DNA of 64,000 nt from Candidatus Paceibacterota bacterium (lineage in GTDB: Bacteria > Verrucomicrobiota > Verrucomicrobiia > Limisphaerales > UBA8199). Under the pieces are notes generated by a model. That model saw nothing but the letters and a program-made list of their open reading frames with translations. It was not told the DNA's origin and made no database searches. Positions within the stretch are counted from its first letter, which is position 1. The number at the start of each line of letters is the position of its first letter. The stretch is from NCBI GenBank assembly GCA_035452965.1, contig DAOTCE010000001.1, positions 496,001 to 560,000 of the forward strand, given 5' to 3'. Made by a program: the position numbers and the translations under genes. Below, piece after piece: positions 47,542-56,081 of this stretch.

Positions 47542-48597
47542 ATGAACTCAATTCAACGAACCACCCATCCCATGAACAACGAAATCAAACGGCACCGCCA
47601 GGGGGATTACTCACCATCCGCGCCGTGCTCTCATCGCCTCGCCACCGCCACCCTTGCTCTAGCGATAATCTGTCCGACGCTCGCACTGGCGCAGGTGCCG
47701 CCGCGCTTTTATTGGCAGAGCCTCGCCGGGGCAAATGCCGTGCCGGTCATCTACCAAAACTTGAGCGGCAATGCCAATCCCATAGACCCGGCGCATGTCA
47801 TGTTCACCAATAGTTCGGCTTCAGTCGAAGCCAACGTCCTGGTCGTCGGTTACGCCAAAATGCTGCCGCTATTCGATCGCACGCTTACTCTGGCGGTGCT
47901 CGAACCGGTGGGGCGGATTTCCGGCGATGTCAGCGTGGCCGGTGAGAGTTTCAGTAAAGACGCGAACGGATTCGGCGATCCAATGCTGGAGGTGGGCTAC
48001 AATCTCATCGGGCCCAAGGCGCTCAAGAGCATCCCCGACCTTGTGCGTTACGAGCCCAAGCTTTCGCTCAACGTGATCGCGGACGTCGCGTTCCCGATCG
48101 GCGATTACGACAACGATCAGCCGCTGAACCTTGGCCAGAACCGCTGGTATGGCCGGGTGGGAGCGCCGATCATCCAGCAGATCGGGCCGTGGGTGCCAGG
48201 CCGGCGCACCACTCTGGAGTTGCTTCCCTCGGTCTGGTTCTTCAGCGACAACAACGACTACGTGGGCCGCAGGTTGAGCACGGACCCCATATTTCAGCTG
48301 GAGGCGCATTTGACCCGCGACCTCACCGAGACTCTGTGGGGGTCGCTCGACTCGACCTGGGTAACTGGCGGCAAGTCGAGCATAGACGGAGTTAAGGGCG
48401 ATTCGCTGAACAACCTGGGCGTCGGTTTCACCCTCGGCTATCAGATCAGCGACAACCTCTCTGTCACCGCCGGCTACATGGCAACGGTCAACGACAACGA
48501 CCGTGGGGATCTCCAGATGGATGGCTTTCGCATCTCGATCACGTACGGCTGGCACAAGATCGTCCAGGGCTCGAAGCGGCTCAAAGACGAGGAATGA
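47542..48597 (+). CDS. Outer-membrane protein, MetA-pathway/SphA-like family
   Basis: A 351-residue exported beta-barrel protein related to the phenol-degradation MetA-pathway transporter family. The signal peptide ends ICPTLALAQ. Family features include PVIYQNLSGNANPIDP, a strand-rich body (TLTLAVLEPVGRISGDV, GFGDPMLEVGYNLIG, LSLNVIADVAFPIGDYD) and a last strand DGFRISITYGWHKI. ATG 47572 is an alternative start. It begins 18 bases after the sulfatase stop, so it is probably co-transcribed and could carry hydrophobic sulfatase substrates or products across the outer membrane; that is inference from position. Confidence 0.82.
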   Translation: MNSIQRTTHPMNNEIKRHRQGDYSPSAPCSHRLATATLALAIICPTLALAQVPPRFYWQSLAGANAVPVIYQNLSGNANPIDPAHVMFTNSSASVEANVLVVGYAKMLPLFDRTLTLAVLEPVGRISGDVSVAGESFSKDANGFGDPMLEVGYNLIGPKALKSIPDLVRYEPKLSLNVIADVAFPIGDYDNDQPLNLGQNRWYGRVGAPIIQQIGPWVPGRRTTLELLPSVWFFSDNNDYVGRRLSTDPIFQLEAHLTRDLTETLWGSLDSTWVTGGKSSIDGVKGDSLNNLGVGFTLGYQISDNLSVTAGYMATVNDNDRGDLQMDGFRISITYGWHKIVQGSKRLKDEE

Positions 48598-48673
48598 TTA
48601 AGGTGCTCCGCAGGTGCTGTGGCATGCACTTGAGATATTTCAAGCAGTTGGCCGAATACACAAACGGTTTACC

Positions 48674-48708
48674 GATCACTGATCAGGGTTGGCTGGTCAC
48701 TGACCAGC
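48674..48708. repeat. Heptamer array
   Basis: Five in-phase 7-base units such as GATCACT, GGTCACT and GACCAGC. The right end forms a perfect palindrome, GCTGGTCA-C-TGACCAGC (48692-48708), abutting the conserved upstream element. Confidence 0.75.
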
Positions 48709-48728
48709 TTCCCCAAAGGGCAGTAGCG
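48708..48728 (+). promoter_or_regulatory. Conserved upstream element, copy 2
   Basis: This copy is identical to 44009-44029 over its 21 bases and lies 32 bases before the second receiver gene. Sequences outside it diverge quickly, which suggests selection on the site rather than a recent duplication of the whole leader. Confidence 0.6.
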
Positions 48729-48760
48729 GCCGTTTTGATGTTTCTGGGACTATGCACTTC

Positions 48761-49198
48761 ATGAAATCGCCAGGTCCGGACAAAAGCACCGTCTACGTCG
48801 CGGTTGTGGACGACGACGAGAGCGTGTGTCGTTCGTTCGCCCGGCTGCTTCGTATAGCCGGACTTCAGCCAGTCACTTATGCGTCAGCGGAGGCGCTGCT
48901 CCAGGACACCAAGCGTCCGCGGTTCGACTGTCTGCTCCTCGACATCCAATTAGGGGGCATATCGGGTCTGGAGTTGGGCCAGCGCCTGGCTGCGGTCCAG
49001 GATGCCACTCCCGTCATTTTCATAACGGCCCACGATGAGCCGGAGGTGCGAGCCCGGGCGCTGGCCACCGGCTGTGCGGGTTATTTCCGAAAGACCGATC
49101 CCGGAGGACAGATCTTGGAGACGATCCGGCGTGCTGCCGGGGTCGCTTCTCCCAAGATTACGGACGCCGAGCGCCGATCTGGCAAAGTCCTCCGGTAG
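48761..49198 (+). CDS. Receiver-only response regulator, second copy
   Basis: A 145-residue single receiver domain. The start at ATG 48761 is chosen because it aligns with the paralogue at 44061 (MKSPGPDKSTVYVAV against MESRGASKAIVYVAV); ATG 48752 is an alternative. VVDDDESVCRSF, phospho-acceptor Asp61 in LLLDIQLGGISG, ITAHDE and YFRKTDPG are all intact, so it should still be phosphorylated. There is no output domain. It stands before a degraded copy of the outer-membrane protein gene, mirroring the order at 44-45 kb. Confidence 0.9.
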   Translation: MKSPGPDKSTVYVAVVDDDESVCRSFARLLRIAGLQPVTYASAEALLQDTKRPRFDCLLLDIQLGGISGLELGQRLAAVQDATPVIFITAHDEPEVRARALATGCAGYFRKTDPGGQILETIRRAAGVASPKITDAERRSGKVLR

Positions 49199-49210
49199 AA
49201 AGCACTCCCC

Positions 49211-49531
49211 ATGAACACTAATACGCACTTCCGTTCGGTGATGCCGAATCCCCTGAGCGAGAATTGGAGCGTTATCTCCCGGGCCATTGGGAACGGCGGC
49301 TATCAGGCGAAGCATAAAGGCCCCTCCAGCCAGTCCGGCCTGGCCGATACCATCCAGAGTCACTTCTTCTCGCTGGTGAACCCGACGAGGAGCGGGTGGT
49401 TCTGGGAGTTGCTGAAGGTGGGCAAACCGCCCATCGCCCCTCCAGCGGGAGGGCGCTATAACGCTGAAGGTCCGAACGGAGCGCCCGAGTGGGGCTTGCG
49501 GTTCCAAGTCTCCTTCCTGTTCCCGAGATGA
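49211..49531 (+). pseudogene. Truncated copy of the outer-membrane transporter-like gene
   Basis: The 106-codon frame aligns with the paralogues at 44678 and 57751 only in parts. The signal peptide and the first 75 residues are missing. NPLSENWSVISRAI and SGLADTIQSHFFSLVNPTRSGWFW match, then about 100 residues are lost in frame, and LLKVGKPPI...RYNAEGPNGAPEWGLRFQVSFLFPR resumes to the end. Without a signal peptide and half its strands it cannot form the barrel. It is overlapped by the start of the next gene (ATGA), so it may still be translated as a coupling leader. Confidence 0.85.
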
Positions 49532-50220
49532 AATCCCATCTACACCTCGCTCTCATTGTTGGCGCCTGGTTCGTCGTGTCCTGCCCCGCGGAGGGCCGGG
49601 CCGGGCCGTTTGGCCCCAAGGGCAGCACCGCAGCCGAGAAAAAAGCAAGCATTCGCCAGCAGCGCGATGAAATGCTGGGGCAGCTCCGCGCCGCCAATCC
49701 CCGGCTGCAAGGCACGCTGAGCCAGGCCGCGGGCTACGCCACCTTCAAGCAGGTCAGCCTCAACCTGCTCCTGCTGGCCAGCGCCAACGGTTACGGCATG
49801 GTGGTGGACAACCAGACTGGGAAAGAAACCTTCATGCGCGTCGCCTCGTTGGGCGGCGGCGTGGGCGCCGGCGTGAAAGACCTGCGGGTCATCTTCATCT
49901 TTCACAACCCCGCCGTGATGAAGCAGTTCGTCGAGCAGGGGGTGCAGTTTGGCGGCCAGGCAGATGCCAGTGCCAAATACCAGGATACGGGCATCTCCGG
50001 CGAACAGAGTGTGAAAGCCGGCGTGAACTACAAAGAGGGCACCGTGGCCGCCGGCAGTTCCACGGATCTGACGGCCAAAGCCGGCGGGCACGGCAGTGCC
50101 GGCACCGCCCTCGCAACTCGCGGCGGCATGGAGATTTACCAGTTCACCGAAAGCGGCGTCTCCCTTCAGGCTACCGTTTCAGGCACCAAGTACTGGAAAG
50201 ACTCGAAATTGAACAAATAA
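49528..50220 (+). CDS. SYLF/Ysc84-like lipid-binding domain protein
   Basis: A 230-residue exported protein. A signal peptide (HLALIVGAWFVVSCPAEGRA) precedes a helical region, then GYATFKQVSLNLLLLASANGYGMVVDNQTG, VGAGVKDLRVIFIFHNPAVMKQFVEQG, GGQADASAKY and MEIYQFTESGVSLQATVSGTKYWKDSKLN, the order of motifs in SYLF (DUF500/Ysc84) proteins. Eukaryotic members bind phosphoinositides; bacterial ones are envelope proteins of unknown role. The ATG overlaps the end of the outer-membrane pseudogene. Confidence 0.75.
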   Translation: MKSHLHLALIVGAWFVVSCPAEGRAGPFGPKGSTAAEKKASIRQQRDEMLGQLRAANPRLQGTLSQAAGYATFKQVSLNLLLLASANGYGMVVDNQTGKETFMRVASLGGGVGAGVKDLRVIFIFHNPAVMKQFVEQGVQFGGQADASAKYQDTGISGEQSVKAGVNYKEGTVAAGSSTDLTAKAGGHGSAGTALATRGGMEIYQFTESGVSLQATVSGTKYWKDSKLNK

Positions 50221-50259
50221 GGCCACAGTCCAGAAACTCAATCACCAAACCCATAAACC

Positions 50260-50793
50260 ATGAATATCAGCAGAAAATTGCTTCTCAGCCTGTTTGCCGG
50301 AACCCTGCTGTTCGGACTCAACCGGGTCGGTGCCCAGTCCGCCACCACGAACCAGACGGACGACGCGCGCACCTACTTCGAGGTGCTGCGCTCGGACTTC
50401 AACGCGGCCAAGATTCGCACGATCAACCAGGCCATGAAACTCACCAGCCCCGAGGCAGAAGTGTTCTGGCCCATCTACCGCGATTACGAAAAGGAACTGG
50501 CACGCGTGGGCGACGAGAAGCTGGCGTTGATCCGCGAGTTCGCCGCCCACTACCAAAAGGGCAGCCTCAACGACCAGAACGCCAAGCCGATGGCCGCCAA
50601 GTGGCTGAAAAACGTCCAGTCACGGCTCGATCTGTGGACGAAGTACCACAAGAAGATCAGCGCAACCGTGTCACCCATGCGAGCCGCGCAGTTCCTTCAG
50701 GTGGAAAACCAGATGGCGTTGTTCGTGGACATCGGCATTGCCTCCGAAATGCCGCAGATTACTCCAACCCTGCCACAGAAACCATCTCAGTGA
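50260..50793 (+). CDS. Small periplasmic helical protein, function unknown
   Basis: A 177-residue protein with a signal peptide (LLLSLFAGTLLFGLNRVGA). The mature part is almost wholly helical (YFEVLRSDFNAAKIRTINQAMKLTSPEAEVFWPIYRDYEKELARVGDEKLALIREFAAHYQ), with a pattern of charged and hydrophobic residues like that of Spy/CpxP-type periplasmic chaperones, though no LTxxQ motif is seen. It lies 40 bases after the SYLF-like gene on the same strand, in a run of envelope genes. I do not recognise a named family with certainty. Confidence 0.7.
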   Translation: MNISRKLLLSLFAGTLLFGLNRVGAQSATTNQTDDARTYFEVLRSDFNAAKIRTINQAMKLTSPEAEVFWPIYRDYEKELARVGDEKLALIREFAAHYQKGSLNDQNAKPMAAKWLKNVQSRLDLWTKYHKKISATVSPMRAAQFLQVENQMALFVDIGIASEMPQITPTLPQKPSQ

Positions 50794-50899
50794 TGTCCGA
50801 TTCAGCAAAAGCAACCATGAATCCAATAACCACCGGTAACACAATGCAACCACGACTGGGCTCCAGCACCCGGGTCCGCCAAGCAACAAAAAGACACTT

Positions 50900-51610
50900 A
50901 TGAGACGCAATCATATCCTGAACTTCGCAAAACAATCATGCCTGACCCTCGTCCTGGCCGCGCTCACGCTGCCGGCCTTCGCCCAACAACCGACCGCGGC
51001 CGAGCGTGCCGCCATGCTCAAGGCGACACTGGCTGCCAGCCAAGCGATCCTTCGCCAGTATCAGTGGATTGAAACCACCGTCGTCAGCCTCAAAGGCGAG
51101 GAGAAGTCCCGCAAGCAAACGCAGTGCTACTACGGCGCCGACGGCGGCGTGCAAAAGGTCGAACTCAACAAGTCCCCAGAGCCAAAGAAGAAGCGCGGGG
51201 TGCGGGGCCGGATCGCCGCCAAGAAGACGGAGGAATTGACCGACTACATGAAAAACGCGATTGCCCTCGTGAAAAGCTATGTTCCGCCCAGCCCGGCGAG
51301 GATCCAGGCGGCCAAGGATATGGGAAAGGTATCGATCGAAATCCTCCAGCCCGGCAAACGCGCGCGGCTCAACTTCCGAGACTATGAAAAGTCAGGGGAC
51401 AATCTTGGCGTAGAAGTGGACCTGACGAACAACCGCCCGCTCGGTTTAAAGGTTTCCACCTACCTGGACGACGCTGACGATGCCGTCACCCTGGACGTGC
51501 GCATGGGCCAGTTAAACGACGGCACCGCGTACCCCTCCAATGCCGCGCTCGATGCGCGGGCCAAGAAATTGAAGGTCACCGTAACCAACAGCGGCTACCG
51601 AAAGATGTAG
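50900..51610 (+). CDS. Secreted protein, function unknown
   Basis: A 236-residue exported protein. The signal ends LTLPAFAQ. The mature part has a helical start (AAERAAMLKATLAASQAILRQYQWIETT), a basic central loop (KSPEPKKKRGVRGRIAAKK) and a beta-rich C-terminal half (VSIEILQPGKRARLNFRDYEKSGDNLGVEVDLTNNRPLGLKVSTYLDD), somewhat like outer-membrane lipoprotein-carrier folds. That comparison is weak. It lies between envelope genes on the same strand. Confidence 0.65.
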   Translation: MRRNHILNFAKQSCLTLVLAALTLPAFAQQPTAAERAAMLKATLAASQAILRQYQWIETTVVSLKGEEKSRKQTQCYYGADGGVQKVELNKSPEPKKKRGVRGRIAAKKTEELTDYMKNAIALVKSYVPPSPARIQAAKDMGKVSIEILQPGKRARLNFRDYEKSGDNLGVEVDLTNNRPLGLKVSTYLDDADDAVTLDVRMGQLNDGTAYPSNAALDARAKKLKVTVTNSGYRKM

Positions 51611-51640
51611 TCTTCCGCCAGCGAACGCGATTCCAACCTC

Positions 51641-54049
51641 ATGAAAACTCGAATCGGCCCAGTCTTGCTCGCACCACTGTTGCTGGCGGGGGCTTTCAAC
51701 GGTTGCACTGCGACCGCGCAGCCGGCCGACCCGGGCTGGCCGCGTGTGTTCAAGAAGGGCAAGCAGCAGCTCACCGTCTATCAGCCCCAAGTGGATTACT
51801 GGAACGGATATACCAACCTCCATTTCCGTTGCGCCATCGCGGTCAAAGGCGTGTCGAAACAGGAGAAGTTCGGCGTAGCCGAGGTGGACGCGCTCACCGT
51901 GGCCGATCACACGGCGCGCGTTGTTGCCCTCATACCCCTTAAGCGCGAACTGCGCTTTGCCAACGTGCCGGAGTCGGAACTGAAGAAGTTGCGCGAAGCT
52001 GTGGAAGAACTCCACCCGTCCGGGCAGGCAATGACGCTTTCGCTGGATCGCGTGATCGCTTACCTGAACCCGGCTGCGCAACCGGTTCAGCCGCCCGTTG
52101 AAGTCAATTTGGACCCGCCAAAGATCTTCAGCAGCACCACCCCCGCCATCCTGGTCATCTTCATGGGCGAACCCCAGTTCAAGCCCGTGGAAACCAACCG
52201 CACGGATCTCCTCTTCGCGCTGAATACGAATTGGGATGTGCTCTACGATTCTGCGAGCCGGCAGTATTACCTCCTTAATCGCGAAGGCTGGCTGACGACG
52301 GCGGACGTGCTCAACGGGCCGTGGACTCCGGCCCGGACATTGCCGCCCTCCCTTTACTCCCTGCCGAATAGCGAGAACTGGGCGGAAGCTCGACGTCGGC
52401 TGCCTGGCAAACCGGCCAAGATCGCCCCGACCGTCTTCGTGACGAAGGAACCCGCCGAGATGATCCTGACCGACGGCCCCCCCAGCTACATGCCCATCCG
52501 CGGGACTCGCTTGCTCCGCGTGAACAACACAGAGAGCGTGTTGTTTCTCCACACGGGCGACAGCAAGCTCTACTTCCTGGTCGCCGGCCGCTGGTTCCGC
52601 GCAGCCAGCATAGCTGGACCCTGGTCCGCGGCGAGCCGAGATCTGCCGCTGGATTTTGCCCAGATCCCCGATGATGATCCGGCGGCCTTCGTGAAGGCCT
52701 CAGTCCCCGGCACGCGCGAAGCACAAGACGCCGTCTTGTTGGCCTCCGTACCCAGCACCACCACGGTGCAAATGGCGCCGGTGAAAGAGGTGGTGACTTA
52801 CAGCGGCGCGCCACAATTCGTGACCATCCCGAGCACGACCGTCCAGTATGCGGTCAACACGCCTAACCAGGTGTTCCTGGTCAGCGGCGGGTACTACTGG
52901 TGTTACGGGGGGGCGTGGCTCACGGCGCCCACCCCAAGCGGGCCTTGGACCTATTGCACCAGCGTGCCGGCGGCGATTTACACGATTCCGCCGTCCAACC
53001 CGAACTACAATGTCACCTACGTGGTGGTTCAAAGCTCGACGCCGACGACCGTCGTTTACAGCCAAACGTCCGGCTATAGCGGGCAATATGTGGCCGCGAC
53101 GGGCGTGCTCATGTTCGGCATGGGCATGTTGGCCGGCGCGGCCATCGCTGACCACCACCACGACGACTATTATTACCCACCCCCGTGCCATTACTCTTAC
53201 GGTTGCGGCGCGGTGTATCACCACGGTTATGGCGGTTACTACGCCTCGGCGCACGTCTCATACGGGCCTTATGGCGGGGCCGGGCGGACGGCTTCCTACA
53301 ACCCGTACACCGGCACTTACGCGCGCTCAAGCTACGCCTACGGTCCCTACGGCAACGCCGCCCGCGGGGCGGCTTATAATCCCTACACCGGCACCTCGGC
53401 GGCGGGTCGTACGGTGAGCACACCCTACGGGACCGCGAGACAGGGTGCGGCGTACAATCCATATACGGGAGCTCGAGCAGCGGGCGGGTCGGTCAGCACC
53501 GCCTACGGTTCGGCCGGGCGTGGCGCGGCCTACAATCCCACGACCGGCCAAGGCGCGGCGGGCCGCTATGCCTCAGGCGCTTACGGGAGTGCTGGGGCGG
53601 TGCGAACCACCGAGGGCAGCGGTATGGTGGCATGGGACACGAAAAACAGCCAGGGGTCGGTCGGGAAGACCCAGTCGGGCGATGTGTATGCGGCAAAGGA
53701 CGGCACCGTTTACAAGAAGGACTCCGACGGGGGATGGTCGCAAAACTCGGGCAGTGGTTGGGAAAGCACGACCAAACCGCAGCCCGCCGCCGCCAAGCCG
53801 CAAGCCTCCAGCACATCCAGCGCGAGCCGTCAGGCCCAGGCCAGCTCCTATCGGCAACAGCCCGCGACAAGCGCTTCTTCCGCCTCGAGCAGTTGGAGCC
53901 GCAACCAGCAGAGCATGGAATCGCAGGCGCAGGCGCGCCAGTATGGGAATCGGCAAAGCCAGAAAGCACAGTCGTGGCAAAGTTCGGGTGGCTCCCGTGG
54001 CAGCAGCTTCAGCGGCTCCCGCAGCGGCGGGGGCGGACGGCGCAGATAA
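51641..54049 (+). CDS. Large envelope protein with three GPW repeats and YNPYTG repeats
   Basis: An 802-residue exported protein of unknown function. After the signal, three repeats of about 80-100 residues start near 160, 263 and 372. Each runs from a P-x-F segment through a tyrosine/leucine strand and a W to GPW and then an xxIP end (YYLLNREGWLTTADVLNGPW; LYFLVAGRWFRAASIAGPW; FLVSGGYYW...GPW). One hydrophobic helix follows near 490 (VLMFGMGMLAGAAIAD), then a His-rich patch and about four YGPYG/GAAYNPYTG repeats (about 530-640), and a Gln/Ser/Arg-rich tail ending GGGGRRR. The architecture suggests a membrane-anchored protein with an extended repetitive surface segment. Confidence 0.72.
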   Translation: MKTRIGPVLLAPLLLAGAFNGCTATAQPADPGWPRVFKKGKQQLTVYQPQVDYWNGYTNLHFRCAIAVKGVSKQEKFGVAEVDALTVADHTARVVALIPLKRELRFANVPESELKKLREAVEELHPSGQAMTLSLDRVIAYLNPAAQPVQPPVEVNLDPPKIFSSTTPAILVIFMGEPQFKPVETNRTDLLFALNTNWDVLYDSASRQYYLLNREGWLTTADVLNGPWTPARTLPPSLYSLPNSENWAEARRRLPGKPAKIAPTVFVTKEPAEMILTDGPPSYMPIRGTRLLRVNNTESVLFLHTGDSKLYFLVAGRWFRAASIAGPWSAASRDLPLDFAQIPDDDPAAFVKASVPGTREAQDAVLLASVPSTTTVQMAPVKEVVTYSGAPQFVTIPSTTVQYAVNTPNQVFLVSGGYYWCYGGAWLTAPTPSGPWTYCTSVPAAIYTIPPSNPNYNVTYVVVQSSTPTTVVYSQTSGYSGQYVAATGVLMFGMGMLAGAAIADHHHDDYYYPPPCHYSYGCGAVYHHGYGGYYASAHVSYGPYGGAGRTASYNPYTGTYARSSYAYGPYGNAARGAAYNPYTGTSAAGRTVSTPYGTARQGAAYNPYTGARAAGGSVSTAYGSAGRGAAYNPTTGQGAAGRYASGAYGSAGAVRTTEGSGMVAWDTKNSQGSVGKTQSGDVYAAKDGTVYKKDSDGGWSQNSGSGWESTTKPQPAAAKPQASSTSSASRQAQASSYRQQPATSASSASSSWSRNQQSMESQAQARQYGNRQSQKAQSWQSSGGSRGSSFSGSRSGGGGRRR

Positions 54050-54064
54050 CAACGCCTCGCCCGC

Positions 54065-56044
54065 ATGAAACCCCAGAGCTTATCCGCCACCAGCCCAGAA
54101 TGGCCGAGGTGCCCCTCCCGGGCACGAGGACTCGCCAGGCTGAGATCATTCGCGGGCCCTCTGGCAGCTCTCGCGGCCTTAATCCTGGGCGGCTGTACCG
54201 CGTCGATTGGCGCGGTCCGCGTGACCACGCGGCAGGCCTATGCGCAGGTGCAAGCCAGCGCGCTCCGCACCGGCGGGCCGAGTGCGGATACTGTTTCGAT
54301 CCTGCACCGCTACGATCTGGACCGCCTGGCCCCCCGCCAGCCGGATGCGGCTGTGCATCAGCTCTACCAGAAGGCTCTGGCCACCGGCGATCGAGACCTC
54401 CTATTCGCGCTGGCGGAGTTGAGCTACGCGGCGGGGGACCACATTCGCCGCAGCGTCAAGCCCTGGGACCCGCGCGAGGCGCGTGACTACTACCTCGGCG
54501 CGGCGGTTTATGCCTGGCTGTTCCTGTTTGGTGACGGAGAAGATGCGCCGCCCGGCCCGTTCGATCGCCGCTTTCGCGCGGCGTGCGATTTCTACAACTA
54601 CGGTCTCGGCCTGGCGCTCACCGGACCGCGGAGCACCAACGCGGTCGTTCGACTGGAAAACGCCCGGCGCCGGCTGCCCATGGGCGAAATCGAATTGCGG
54701 CTTCGCCAAGACGAGCTGGCATTGCAACTCCATCAGTGCGAGGAGATCCTGCTTGCGGATCAATTCCGCGTCCACGGCTTGAGTGTGCGCAACCGCGAGC
54801 CGGGTGTGGGGGCGCCACTGATTGCGGTCTTGCCGACCGATCCCGCTTTGGGCATGCGGCGGGCCGTGCCCGCTACGGTGCTGCTACGCTTGCAAGGGAC
54901 GCTGGCCGACTTTGCTGCCAGCCGGGGCGCCGCCGCGCTGGAACTGTATTCTCCCTTCGAAGACACGAACGTGACGATCGGACAGGCTAAAGTGCCGCTG
55001 GAGACCGATCTCACGACCTATCGCGCCTACACCTTGAACCAATCCACGATCTGGAAGCTCGGCAAACTGGATTTCCTCGCTCCAGCCAAGCGCAGTCCCA
55101 GCCAGTTGATCCTGAATCAGCCCTATGAATCGGGCCGCATCCCGGTCGTGCTTGTCCATGGCACTTTCTCCAGCCCGGTCACCTGGGCGGAAATGGGCAA
55201 CACCCTGATCGCCGACCCCGTGTTGCGCCAGCGCTATCAGTTCTGGACTTTTAAGTACGGCAGTGGCAATCCGCTGGTGCGATCCATTGCGGACCTGCGC
55301 GCGGCCCTGACGGCCGAGGCGCAACGGCTTGACCCGCAGGGGACAAACACTGCGTTGCGGCAAATGGTGGTGATCGGTCACAGCCAGGGGGGCCTGCTCA
55401 CCAAGTGCGCCGCCGTGGATACCGGCGACCGCCTCTGGCACGTGCTGAGCACCAATCGCTTGGAAGACTTGAAGACTAGTGACGCGCAGCGCGCGGAACT
55501 CCGAAGCCTCTTTTTCCTCGAGCCGCTGCCGTTTGTGCGCCGCCTCGTGTTCATTGCCACCCCGCACCGCGGCAGCTACCTCTCTGGCGGACTCGCCCGC
55601 CGGCTGGCCCGGCGGCTGGTCACGCTGCCCGGCACTCTGGCTTCCCGCGGAAAAGAACTGCTCCTCCTGGCCAAAGGCTCCGACGCCGGGAACTTTGCCG
55701 GCGACAAGCTGCCCACCAGTCTCGACGGCATGTCACCGAAGAACCCCGGCCTTTTGGTCCTGGCGGAAATCCCCGTTGTGCCGTCGGTGAAGGCTCACTC
55801 CATTATTCCTGTATTGGGGGAAGGCGACTATCGGCAGGGGCGGGACGGGGTAGTGGCCTACCAAAGTGCCCACGTGGACTATGTGGAGTCCGAGTTCGTC
55901 GTCAGAAGCAAACATTCGTGCCTGAATCAACCGGCCACGATCGAGGAAGTGCGCCGCATCCTCCACGAACATCTCAAGGAATTGCCACCCAAGACCGCTC
56001 AGGCCGACCTGCCGGTCAGCCTCAAGCTGGCTGCCCATCAATAA
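54065..56044 (+). CDS. Lipoprotein alpha/beta-hydrolase (lipase/esterase-like)
   Basis: A 659-residue membrane-anchored hydrolase. The lipobox ALILGGC places lipidated Cys44 after a basic N-terminus. Residues of about 50-340 form an all-helical region of unknown function with a QLYQKAL...ELSYAAGDH repeat-like pattern. The catalytic domain follows: IPVVLVHGTFSSPVTW supplies the oxyanion loop, VVIGHSQGGLLTK the nucleophile Ser440, and FIATPHRGSYLSG a typical lipase segment; the His is probably in SKHSCLNQP. The substrate is unknown. It starts 15 bases after the previous gene, so co-transcription is likely. Confidence 0.85.
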   Translation: MKPQSLSATSPEWPRCPSRARGLARLRSFAGPLAALAALILGGCTASIGAVRVTTRQAYAQVQASALRTGGPSADTVSILHRYDLDRLAPRQPDAAVHQLYQKALATGDRDLLFALAELSYAAGDHIRRSVKPWDPREARDYYLGAAVYAWLFLFGDGEDAPPGPFDRRFRAACDFYNYGLGLALTGPRSTNAVVRLENARRRLPMGEIELRLRQDELALQLHQCEEILLADQFRVHGLSVRNREPGVGAPLIAVLPTDPALGMRRAVPATVLLRLQGTLADFAASRGAAALELYSPFEDTNVTIGQAKVPLETDLTTYRAYTLNQSTIWKLGKLDFLAPAKRSPSQLILNQPYESGRIPVVLVHGTFSSPVTWAEMGNTLIADPVLRQRYQFWTFKYGSGNPLVRSIADLRAALTAEAQRLDPQGTNTALRQMVVIGHSQGGLLTKCAAVDTGDRLWHVLSTNRLEDLKTSDAQRAELRSLFFLEPLPFVRRLVFIATPHRGSYLSGGLARRLARRLVTLPGTLASRGKELLLLAKGSDAGNFAGDKLPTSLDGMSPKNPGLLVLAEIPVVPSVKAHSIIPVLGEGDYRQGRDGVVAYQSAHVDYVESEFVVRSKHSCLNQPATIEEVRRILHEHLKELPPKTAQADLPVSLKLAAHQ

Positions 56045-56081
56045 ACACAATAACTGGACAAAAAACCACCAACAGAAACCT

